Assembly: GCF_014190915.1 (NCBI RefSeq) | Contig: NZ_JACHVU010000002.1 | Coordinates: forward strand, 372,001 to 436,000 | Length of the DNA: 64,000 nucleotides | Reading direction: 5' to 3' | Source: Mycolicibacterium iranicum | GTDB lineage: Bacteria > Actinomycetota > Actinomycetes > Mycobacteriales > Mycobacteriaceae | Shown here: one piece after another, positions 1 to 7,667 of the stretch | Numbering within the stretch: the first letter of the stretch is position 1 | Layout: each line of letters opens with the position of its first letter | Translations under genes and position numbers: made by a program | The notes under the pieces: generated by a model | Database searches by the model: none | Seen by the model: only the letters and a program-made list of their open reading frames with translations | Told to the model about the DNA's origin: nothing

Positions 1-1
1 G

Positions 2-2524
2 GTGGGGCTTGTGGTCACGCTCGATGACGACCGCGTGCTGGCGATTGAGCAGGACCTCGCAAGGGGCGAGTGGCGGATCACCGACGGAACTACCGCGAAA
101 GCCTTTAGCGACACCGGCTTGCTCACCGAGGGTAGCTTCGATGGCACCCGGTTCCTGGGCCTTAATCGCCAGTCGGCGCGATCGACCATTTTCACGGGGC
201 AAGCCGACATCCTACGAGTTCGAGACGATGCAGGCGCGCTTCAGGAGCTGCTGGAGAGGGCCGCGTCGACCGAAGCGGCGGATGCCACCGCCGACGTAGC
301 GATAGCGTGGCTCAAGGACCGGCGACGTGAGTGGGTGGGGGTGGCACACGGGCGGAAGCCCCTCGGACTGGCGCTGGAGACGTTGAATACCGCACGGGCA
401 CAGGCTGAATTACGCAGGGACGATCGCAGCGAGCTGCTTGAACACATCGTCAATCGGCAGAAGCTTGCCGCAGCACTGGTGGACGCACGCGCCAAAGTGG
501 ATCTCGCCAACCGACTCGTGAAGTGGCAGAGCGTGTATGAGCTGCGTGGCCGCGTCGAAAAGGCAGTCGCGCTCTCCGCCGGATTGGCTGAATCAAGCGA
601 AGCGGACTTAACAATCGATGAGACGAAACTTGCCGCAGCGGCTAAGGCCTTGGTGGTGTTCGACGACGGGGCTGATGTCGCGCCGTTGGAGGGGCCGACA
701 GCGGCCGACCTGCAGCGCCAGATAGACGAGCTACCGCAGATGCCGGAGGGCGACCTCGAGCCGCGTCCGGATGTTATCGCCGCCCACGGCGAACTGGTCA
801 ACGCTCAAACCGTTCTCGACACCCACATGCAGGCCGCACCGCCGGAAGTTCCGCAGACTCCGCCGACGACCCTCTCCGCCGACGAGCTACGCACGGTTGC
901 AGATATTCTCGCGTCGAAGCCGCCCGACGTTGACACGGCCGCAGTAACAGAGTTCCAGCGAACTAAGGAGGCGCGCGCTGCGCAGTTGGAAGCCCTCCAG
1001 CAAGGCGTTGATGAGCGCAACACCGCATACCAACAGGTAAAGGCGGATATCGACGCCTCGGTGCAGCGCGGGGCGCAGGCCGGGGAGCTCCTGGCACTTC
1101 ACAATGCTGAGCGATCGGCCGCTGACGAGGTCATCGCGGCCACACGCAGGCAGTCTGAATACCTCGGTGAGGCGCTCGCGTCACAGGAAATCCAGGCGGG
1201 AGTGATGGCGCAGGAGGTCGCACTACACCAACATCAGGAACGCGTCGGCGCTGCGCGTGCCCGGGTGCTCGCGGAGTCACTTGAGGCCGAACCCGAAGCG
1301 CTCAAGAGGATCGCACGCGCGATCGATGAGACCGGCGCTGCACTGGAACGGGCGGCGACGCACGCGGAGCGTACGACGGAGCTTCGTGCGATCCGGGATG
1401 ACCGTGCTCGCGTCCTTTTTCAACTGCTCGGTGTGGAGGGACACGCCGAGATGGCGGAAGGATCAGTGGAACAGGCTATTCAGCTGTTCTTTGAGTACGT
1501 CGAAGCCTGCAAAGGCCGTGCCGAGGTTGCGCAGCTCGCCGCTCGTCGCCCTGATCTCGCTGAGACACAGGCCCAGCGGCAGCAAATCGAAGTGCGTCAC
1601 CAGCAGGCGCTCGCTACGCGCGAGGCGCAGCGTCGCGATGTCGTCGAGCTGGTAGCCGTCGTCGGCCTGAATGCGGAGTCTGCCGAAGGTGCGGCCGACC
1701 AGTTGCGTCAGTGGGTGAGTGAGCAAGAGGAGAAGCGGGCGGCGCTGACCAAGCGGAAGACGGATGTTGCTTTGCTCGAACAACTGCTAGGCGGACGAGG
1801 GGTGCGCGACCTGGAGTTGGACCTCGCGACCCAGACGGCGTATGCCGGCGAGGAGCCGGACGCGCCGATGCCACCGGATCTGAACGCTTTCGTCACTGGC
1901 GCGAAAGACCAGCATGACAGGATGATCAACCTCGACGGCCAGATCAAAGGCAGAATCCAAACCCTCGGAAGCAGTCTCGGCTCTGTGGCGGAGGCTGTGG
2001 AGGCCGAAGCCGATGCGCTGCGGGCAGTGACCCAGGTACAAACATTGCAGTCCTGTCTGGATGCTGCGTCCGTCGAACTCGAGAAGGCCAAGGAGCGGGC
2101 CAACGCCTCTATTGCACCGGCTCTCGCGAACCAGATGCGGCCCTGGCTGCCCAGGGTGACCAACGGCCGCTATCACGATGTCAGCGTTGATCCGGCCGAC
2201 CTCACAATTAACGTGACGGAGCGGACTGGCCAAGTGCGCCGAGCGGATCGACTCTCGCTAGGCACCACCGAGCAGATCTATCTCCTTCTTCGGGTGACCC
2301 TGTCGCAGGTACTCTCCGGTGGCGCCGAGACCGCTCCATTGATCTTCGACGACGTCACCACCCAGTCCGACAACACGCGCACGGTAGCGGTGATGGAACT
2401 GCTCCATGAGCTCAGCACTGAGCATCAGGTCATCCTGTTCACGCAGGAGGAGGAAGTTGTCGAATGGGCGCAGCAGAACATCGAACCCCCGAGGGACAAG
2501 ACCATTGCGCTGGTGGCGCCCTGA
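2..2524 (+). CDS. SMC/Rad50-like (YhaN/AAA_23-type) ATPase, C-terminal part
   Basis: Probable DNA repair or defence ATPase of the Rad50/SbcC/YhaN type; the 5' end lies outside the window. About residues 110-690 are Glu/Ala/Arg-rich with heptad character, consistent with a long coiled coil. Near residue 750 is an ABC-type signature (LSLGTTEQ) and near 779 a Walker B (PLIFDDV), followed by a sensor strand LFTQEEE in which the usual switch His is not seen. No Walker A is present, so at least the N-terminal ATP-binding lobe is missing upstream; the first GTG at position 2 is only the edge of the frame. The helicase gene 91 bp downstream is on the same strand and may be functionally linked. The fold class is fairly sure, the exact family is not. 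Confidence 0.75.
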   Translation: MGLVVTLDDDRVLAIEQDLARGEWRITDGTTAKAFSDTGLLTEGSFDGTRFLGLNRQSARSTIFTGQADILRVRDDAGALQELLERAASTEAADATADVAIAWLKDRRREWVGVAHGRKPLGLALETLNTARAQAELRRDDRSELLEHIVNRQKLAAALVDARAKVDLANRLVKWQSVYELRGRVEKAVALSAGLAESSEADLTIDETKLAAAAKALVVFDDGADVAPLEGPTAADLQRQIDELPQMPEGDLEPRPDVIAAHGELVNAQTVLDTHMQAAPPEVPQTPPTTLSADELRTVADILASKPPDVDTAAVTEFQRTKEARAAQLEALQQGVDERNTAYQQVKADIDASVQRGAQAGELLALHNAERSAADEVIAATRRQSEYLGEALASQEIQAGVMAQEVALHQHQERVGAARARVLAESLEAEPEALKRIARAIDETGAALERAATHAERTTELRAIRDDRARVLFQLLGVEGHAEMAEGSVEQAIQLFFEYVEACKGRAEVAQLAARRPDLAETQAQRQQIEVRHQQALATREAQRRDVVELVAVVGLNAESAEGAADQLRQWVSEQEEKRAALTKRKTDVALLEQLLGGRGVRDLELDLATQTAYAGEEPDAPMPPDLNAFVTGAKDQHDRMINLDGQIKGRIQTLGSSLGSVAEAVEAEADALRAVTQVQTLQSCLDAASVELEKAKERANASIAPALANQMRPWLPRVTNGRYHDVSVDPADLTINVTERTGQVRRADRLSLGTTEQIYLLLRVTLSQVLSGGAETAPLIFDDVTTQSDNTRTVAVMELLHELSTEHQVILFTQEEEVVEWAQQNIEPPRDKTIALVAP

Positions 2525-2615
2525 ACCTCCAGCTGACTACGAGGCACTTATATCCCGAGAATGAGGTTTTCTGGATCGACGAATTCAAAGGACCGCTTAG
2601 ACCTAGGCTGAACCC

Positions 2616-5600
2616 GTGACGGGACTCAGCCCTGGGATCTACGAGGTACTCGTCACCGAGGCGCTGCGCGCCCGCCTTGCCCCCCTCGCGAGTTCCTCTC
2701 GCCCGTCACGACCCTTGCACAAGGCCGAAGCTGCCGATCGGATCGCCCTGCACCTGAGCCGACAGATCGAGCAGTCCCTCGCGGCGGTCAGCGAGGACAG
2801 GCGAGTCCACGTGGGAATCGAAGTGGCGCAAGCCCTCATCGCACGGCTCGCCGAGTTGATCAACGTCGACACAACCGACACCCCCGTCGAACCGGGCGAA
2901 GTGCTGCACGCGATCCTTGAGCAGCGCCCAGACGGGACACCGCGCCCCATCGCGGAACCGCTGATCCCGCTCCTCGATACCACCCTCTTGACCAACGCCC
3001 CGGGCGAGCCGGGCCTGCTGAACCAACTCGACGCCGAGATCGACTCAGCGGACGCGATTGACGTCGTCATGGCGTTCATCCGGCGCAGCGGCATCAACCC
3101 GCTTCTGGGGTCACTGCGCCGGCATCGTGAACGAGGCAGACCGCTACGCGTCCTCACCACCACCTACACTGGTTCCACCGAACGTGCTGCGCTGGACCAA
3201 CTTAAAGGACTTGGCGCCGAGATTCGAATCTCCTATGACCTCAGTACGACTCGTCTGCACGCCAAGTCCTGGATCTTCCACCGCCGCTCGGGCTTCTCCA
3301 CCGCGTACGTTGGTTCGTCAAACCTCACCCACTCCGCGCAGGTGACCGGCCTCGAATGGAACGTCCGCGCCTCCTCAGCGCGGAACCCCGACATCCTCGC
3401 GAAGTTCGAGGCAGTCTTCGAAAGCTACTGGCGGGGAACTGACTTTGTCGCCTACGACCCGAAGCAGTTCGACGAGGAGCTACGACGCGTGGGCCGAACC
3501 GACACCGGACCGACCGTCATTCTCAGCCCGATCGAGCTTCGCCTCGAGCCATTCCAAGAACGCCTCCTCGAGCAGATCGAACTCTCCCGCGAACGCGGCC
3601 ACCACCGCAATCTGCTCGTCGCTGCCACCGGCACCGGCAAGACCGTCATGGCCGCCGTCGACTATGCCCGCCTGCGTGCAGAATTGCCGCGCTCCCGGCT
3701 GTTGTTCGTGGCCCATCGCAACGAGATCCTCGATCAGAGCCTTGCCACCTTCCGCTATGCGCTGCGCGATGCATCGTTCGGAGAGAAGTGGATTGGAGGT
3801 TCGCGACCAGTTCACTTCGATCATGTCTTCGCTTCGGTGCAGAGTCTTAACGCCGCGAACCTCGATGACCTGCAGCCGCATCACTTCGACGTCGTTATCG
3901 TCGACGAGTTTCACCACGCAGCGGCACCCTCATACCGCAAACTCCTCGATCACCTTTCGCCTGTGGAGCTGCTCGGTCTCACTGCTACGCCGGAACGTAG
4001 CGACGACCTCTCGGTCCTGCATTGGTTCGATGACCGCATAGCCGCGGAACTGCGGTTGTGGGACGCCATTGACCAGCAGCGTCTTTCGCCGTTCATGTAC
4101 TTCGGCATCCACGACGGGCTGGACCTCACCCAGATTCCCTGGCGCAGGGGTCACGGCTATGACCTCGAAGCGCTCAGCAGCCTCTACACCAGTACCGACG
4201 CCTGGGCCCGCACCGTCCTTCAAGAGGTCCTCCGCCTCGCCGACGACCACAACAACATGCGGGCCTTGGGGTTCTGCGTCAGCATCGACCACGCAAAGTT
4301 CATGGCGAAGCACTTCAACAGGGCTGGCGTGCCCGCTGTCGCGGTTTGGGGTGACAGCCCGCAGCCAGACCGTCAGGCGGCGCTAAGAGACCTTGCCGTC
4401 GGCAAAATCCGCGTCGTCTTCTCGGTCGACCTCTTCAACGAGGGTGTTGATGTGCCTACCGTCGACACCGTACTGATGCTGCGCCCGACCGAGAGCCCCA
4501 CGCTGTTTCTTCAACAACTTGGGCGAGGATTACGACGCGCGAAGGGCAAGACCTTTTGCACTGTGCTGGACTTCGTCGGTACACATCGCCGCGAGTTCCG
4601 CTTTGACCGGCGCTACCGCGCGCTTATCGGCGGCACCCGCCGCGACATCGAACGCGCTGTGCAGCAGGGGTTTCCTTTTCTGCCGGCCGGGTGCTACATG
4701 CACCTTGACGCTAAAGCCTCCGAGATCGTGCTGCGCAGCTTGCGTGAGGCGATTCCCACGCGGTGGCCCGCCCGGGTGGAAGAACTCAGAGTCATCCACT
4801 CGAAGTACCCCGACGTCACGCTGTCGAAGTATCTCGCCGAGTCCGGACTCGACTTGCCTGACGTGTACGACGGTTCGCGAAGTTGGTCGGATCTGTGCGT
4901 GGCCGCCGGGGCGCCGACCGAACCGGCGGGGGAGCACGAAAAGCCGCTGCGTAGGGCGCTCGGACGGCTACTCCATATCGACGACGATGAACGCATCGCC
5001 ACCTACCGGCGATTCCTCGAATCTCCCGCGCCGGCGGACGTTTCCGAATTGTCAGAGCGGGACCGACGCCTCGTCCGGATGTTGGTCGCCAGCACAGGCG
5101 ATCAGGTGCTGGCCAAGGACACCTCTTTGCAGGACGCCGTCGATCTCGTCTGGGCACACCCCCAGGTGCGCGCCGAACTCGCTCAGCTGCTGATCGAACT
5201 CGACGCCCGGGTGGACCACCTCCATGGCGCGCTCGGTCATCATCCCGACGTGCCACTTCAGGTGCACGCCCGATACAGCCGATTCGAGATCCTGGCTGCG
5301 TTCGGCATCGGGGGAGGAGCCACGGTGCCTCCTTGGAGGGAAGGCGTGTACGAAGCCAAGAACGCAAACGCCGAGCTGTTCGCCTTCACCCTCGATAAGA
5401 GCAGCGGCGCCTTCTCGCCGACCACCCGCTATCGCGATTACGCCCTCAGCCCCTCGCTCATTCATTGGGAGAGCCAGTCGCTGACCCGAGCTGACAGCGA
5501 CACCGGTCTGCGCTACCGGAACCACGAGCGTGACGGGCGCTCGATCATGTTGTTCAGCCGGCTGCGCGCCGACGACCGCGCTTTCTGGTTCCTCGGTCCA

Positions 5601-5708
5601 GCCACCTACCGTGGCCATGTCGGCGAGAAACCGATGGCCATCACCTGGGAACTGCACACGCCGTTATCGGGCGACCTGTACCAGTCGTTCGCCGCCGCGG
5701 TGGCTTGA
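2616..5708 (+). CDS. PLD-nuclease / SF2 helicase / DUF3427 protein
   Basis: A 1030-residue protein with three recognisable parts. A phospholipase-D-type nuclease segment has HAK at about residue 214 followed by a GSSN motif. An SF2 helicase core has Walker A (ATGTGKT, about 335), a DEFHH motif II (about 428) and a motif VI QQLGRGLRRAKGK (about 630). The C-terminal part from about 760 resembles DUF3427. Proteins of this architecture act on nucleic acids and are frequent in defence islands. The GTG start sits 7 nt after a TAGGCT -10-like box at 2604-2609, so the mRNA is probably leaderless. A partnership with the SMC-like ATPase just upstream is inferred only from adjacency and shared strand. 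Confidence 0.85.
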   Translation: MTGLSPGIYEVLVTEALRARLAPLASSSRPSRPLHKAEAADRIALHLSRQIEQSLAAVSEDRRVHVGIEVAQALIARLAELINVDTTDTPVEPGEVLHAILEQRPDGTPRPIAEPLIPLLDTTLLTNAPGEPGLLNQLDAEIDSADAIDVVMAFIRRSGINPLLGSLRRHRERGRPLRVLTTTYTGSTERAALDQLKGLGAEIRISYDLSTTRLHAKSWIFHRRSGFSTAYVGSSNLTHSAQVTGLEWNVRASSARNPDILAKFEAVFESYWRGTDFVAYDPKQFDEELRRVGRTDTGPTVILSPIELRLEPFQERLLEQIELSRERGHHRNLLVAATGTGKTVMAAVDYARLRAELPRSRLLFVAHRNEILDQSLATFRYALRDASFGEKWIGGSRPVHFDHVFASVQSLNAANLDDLQPHHFDVVIVDEFHHAAAPSYRKLLDHLSPVELLGLTATPERSDDLSVLHWFDDRIAAELRLWDAIDQQRLSPFMYFGIHDGLDLTQIPWRRGHGYDLEALSSLYTSTDAWARTVLQEVLRLADDHNNMRALGFCVSIDHAKFMAKHFNRAGVPAVAVWGDSPQPDRQAALRDLAVGKIRVVFSVDLFNEGVDVPTVDTVLMLRPTESPTLFLQQLGRGLRRAKGKTFCTVLDFVGTHRREFRFDRRYRALIGGTRRDIERAVQQGFPFLPAGCYMHLDAKASEIVLRSLREAIPTRWPARVEELRVIHSKYPDVTLSKYLAESGLDLPDVYDGSRSWSDLCVAAGAPTEPAGEHEKPLRRALGRLLHIDDDERIATYRRFLESPAPADVSELSERDRRLVRMLVASTGDQVLAKDTSLQDAVDLVWAHPQVRAELAQLLIELDARVDHLHGALGHHPDVPLQVHARYSRFEILAAFGIGGGATVPPWREGVYEAKNANAELFAFTLDKSSGAFSPTTRYRDYALSPSLIHWESQSLTRADSDTGLRYRNHERDGRSIMLFSRLRADDRAFWFLGPATYRGHVGEKPMAITWELHTPLSGDLYQSFAAAVA

Positions 5709-5777
5709 CATAGTGACGCTACCGCCACGACATCGTTTGCTACCGTCGCCGATTCCCGAAGCGGCGACGGCTTTACC

Positions 5778-6082
5778 TCAGTCCACCATGCGGATGCCCA
5801 GGATCAGGGCGAGCGCGCGTTCGATCTAGCGCATGGTGTCGGGGGCCAACGTTCCGAGCGGCTGCAGCAAACGGCTGCGTGCGATGGACCGCACTCCTCG
5901 GCTCACCGCGACACGTGCGGTATCCACGCCTTCCTCGGCCGAGATCCGCGGTCGACTCCAGCGAGCAGGTCGTTGACGGAGATGACGACAGCCGGTCAGT
6001 GCTTTCCGGGCACCCCGGTGCGTGCGGCACCCAGCGCTACCAGCCAGAGGTCCCCACGCTGTGGTTCAGCCGATGCCGTCAT
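5778..6082 (-). pseudogene. mazF-like toxin remnant with stops, deletion and frameshift
   Basis: Starting from ATG at 6082, which overlaps the end of the antitoxin gene by 17 bp, the reading begins [18 protein letters not shown] and continues to GVPGKH. A TGA stands where MazF proteins have Arg (KHRPAVVIS), and PAVVISVNDLLAGVDRG follows. The strand-turn segment containing the conserved VVPxSS motif (about 20 residues) is missing. After a frame change the C-terminal half resumes as GVDTARVAVSRGVRS and later RSRLLQPLGTL, then meets a TAG where Gln is expected before IERALALILGI. Two nonsense changes plus an internal deletion make this an inactive toxin gene. The alignment uses general knowledge of mycobacterial MazF sequences. 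Confidence 0.8.
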
Positions 6083-6302
6083 CAACACCGCGGTCCCAGT
6101 CGAGGTCCTCGGTTCGTGCGTCCTCATTGGTCGCTTCAGCGCGCGTGGCGTCACGCTCGGCGCGGAAGGCCGCCTCGTGCTCGGCGCGTGCGGCCAGCTC
6201 CGTGAGCAGAGTCGCTATGGATGCGCCCCTCGCGCGCGCTTGAGCGGCAAGCCGATCACGTGTGGGCACTGGGACCCTGATTGTCGCCGGCTGGGTAGAC
6301 AT
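6066..6302 (-). CDS. MazE-like antitoxin (ribbon-helix-helix)
   Basis: A 78-residue protein starting [18 protein letters not shown]. The short N-terminal strand followed by two helices is typical of ribbon-helix-helix antitoxins of the mycobacterial MazE group. The acidic C-terminal tail ([14 protein letters not shown]) resembles the toxin-binding tail of such antitoxins. In this family the antitoxin neutralises the MazF ribonuclease and represses its own promoter. Its partner immediately downstream is a pseudogene, so this is now an orphan antitoxin. It may persist as a regulator or as an antitoxin against another MazF; either is inference. Confidence 0.75.
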   Translation of the reverse strand: MSTQPATIRVPVPTRDRLAAQARARGASIATLLTELAARAEHEAAFRAERDATRAEATNEDARTEDLDWDRGVDDGIG

Positions 6303-6371
6303 GAAATTACGATACTTATGTCGCCGCCATTCAGCGCCTGGAATGTGGCTAGCTCTGTAGTCGGTAAGCCG

Positions 6372-7016
6372 TCAGTCTTCTGACAACTCCGACCGCTGCT
6401 CCTCGCTGAACCCCGGCATGGCGGCCTGCGCATCCACGATCCGTGCGCTTCGATATCCCCGCACATTCCCGGACATGGCTGTCATGGCCTCTCGGGACTT
6501 TCCCCGGCTGTAGGTTACGGCTTGTTCAGCCTTGACCCCGAGGTCCTTCCCGACCTCGACCGCGTCCTGGTCTGCACCCATATACAGGAACTCCCAACCG
6601 AATTCGTTGGTCTGCTGTTCGACGAGGGACTTGATGGCGGGTCGACTCCACTCCTGGCTGGCGTTCTCCAGGCCGTCGGTCATGATCGCGATGACGACCG
6701 TTCCCGGCTTGTCGTCCTCGGCGAGTGCGGCGATCTCCGCAGCGGTATCGGTGATGAGCTTGCCCATCGAATCCAGCAGTGCAGTGCTGTTGCGGGGATT
6801 GAGCACTAGGGGCGGCACCTCGTTGACGGGCACCGCCCGGTAGACGACCTCGTACTCGTCGTCGAACTGCGCGAGCGTCACCCGGCAGTCGCCGTCGCCC
6901 GCGCGCTGCTCTGCGAGGAACGCTTCGAAGCCACCGACCACGTCGGACTTGATGGACTGCATCGATCCGGAGCGGTCGAGCAGGAAGGCGATGAGGGTGA
7001 GGTTCTGGTTCGACAT
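6372..7016 (-). CDS. von Willebrand factor A domain protein
   Basis: A 214-residue cytosolic protein that is essentially one vWA domain. The N-terminus has the MIDAS motif (FLLDRSGSM, residues about 11-19) and a later MTDGLEN segment supplies further metal-site residues. Such domains bind a divalent ion and mediate protein-protein contacts, often with AAA+ ATPases or phosphatases; no partner ATPase is visible nearby. ATG at 7016 is preceded by AAAGGA at a good distance. The HTH gene lies 22 bp upstream on the same strand, so the two probably form an operon driven by the tandem operator at 7431-7463. Its molecular target is unknown. Confidence 0.85.
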   Translation of the reverse strand: MSNQNLTLIAFLLDRSGSMQSIKSDVVGGFEAFLAEQRAGDGDCRVTLAQFDDEYEVVYRAVPVNEVPPLVLNPRNSTALLDSMGKLITDTAAEIAALAEDDKPGTVVIAIMTDGLENASQEWSRPAIKSLVEQQTNEFGWEFLYMGADQDAVEVGKDLGVKAEQAVTYSRGKSREAMTAMSGNVRGYRSARIVDAQAAMPGFSEEQRSELSED

Positions 7017-7038
7017 GGTCGGTCCTTTCGGTTGTTCG

Positions 7039-7419
7039 CTAGCGAGGCTTGCTTTTTCGGCGTGGTTTAAACCGCATCGGCTCTACGGGGTCAGCGGGCG
7101 GCAGGGGATTGCGGGCGTGCTTGTCGTTGCGGGCGCGTTTGACGTCCTCGGCGGTGATCCGGGCACCGCTGGTGACATACGGGTTGAGGCGGGGCGTGCT
7201 CGCGAGGCGAGGGCCGACCGCGTTCTCGGTGAGGCCGGCGCTCTTCCCGGCCGCCGCGATCGACATCTCGTCGTCGACGACGGCGCGGGCCAGTTGCTCG
7301 TCGAGCAGCTGGCCGACTTCCGTCAATACCGACCGGAGGTGTTGTAGGGCTTGATCTGCGGATGTGGCAGTCTCGGCCTGTGTGAGGTCTGCGCGGATGC
7401 GGTCGTACCGGTTGGACAT
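7039..7419 (-). CDS. HTH-containing small protein, putative autoregulator
   Basis: A 126-residue protein beginning MSNRYDRIRADL. Residues about 50-75 (MSIAAAGKSAGLTENAV) read as a helix-turn-helix and the C-terminal tail is very basic (RFKPRRKSKPR), both consistent with DNA binding. I chose ATG 7419 because it follows a plausible promoter: -10 TATGGT at 7425-7430 and -35 TTGCGG at 7449-7454 on the minus strand. Two tandem CCGCA-N5-TGCGG palindromes overlay that promoter, suggesting autorepression. A longer in-frame start would place the operator inside the coding sequence. The family is not recognised by name; co-transcription with the vWA gene is likely. Confidence 0.65.
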   Translation of the reverse strand: MSNRYDRIRADLTQAETATSADQALQHLRSVLTEVGQLLDEQLARAVVDDEMSIAAAGKSAGLTENAVGPRLASTPRLNPYVTSGARITAEDVKRARNDKHARNPLPPADPVEPMRFKPRRKSKPR

Positions 7420-7430
7420 GAGCCACCATA

Positions 7431-7463
7431 CCGCAAAATGTGCGGAATCCGCAATAACTGCGG
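7431..7463. promoter_or_regulatory. Tandem palindromic operator CCGCA-N5-TGCGG x2
   Basis: Two copies of CCGCA-N5-TGCGG occupy 7431-7445 and 7449-7463, separated by 3 bp, so the dyads repeat every 18 bp. They start 12 bp upstream of the HTH gene's start codon and cover its likely -35 and the -10 spacer. An 18-bp dyad period would suit two regulator dimers binding side by side; the neighbouring HTH protein is the obvious candidate. Confidence 0.65.
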
Positions 7464-7667
7464 ATAACTTCAGCCATCCACCAGTCGACAGGCTCGCTAG
7501 CAGTGCTGTCTTCTCATGCGCGAGATAATGTGCGAGGAACAACATCAATCCCGGTCGACAGCCACACCCCCGAAACCGCGGGCAGGCAAGGCTCATCCCC
7601 GGGTCATTTCCCGAGAGCCCACCGGTCGCACCTGAGCGGAACCCGGGCCGGTGCGATGGCAGAACGA

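Noticed and set aside
5773..6030. 85-codon minus-strand open frame at the mazF position
   Set aside because: It is in the wrong frame for MazF and encodes no recognisable protein; the MazF residues are in two other frames with stops.
7431..7463. CRISPR-like repeat
   Set aside because: Only two short dyads with no spacers; it fits an operator, and no CRISPR array or cas gene was seen in the window.
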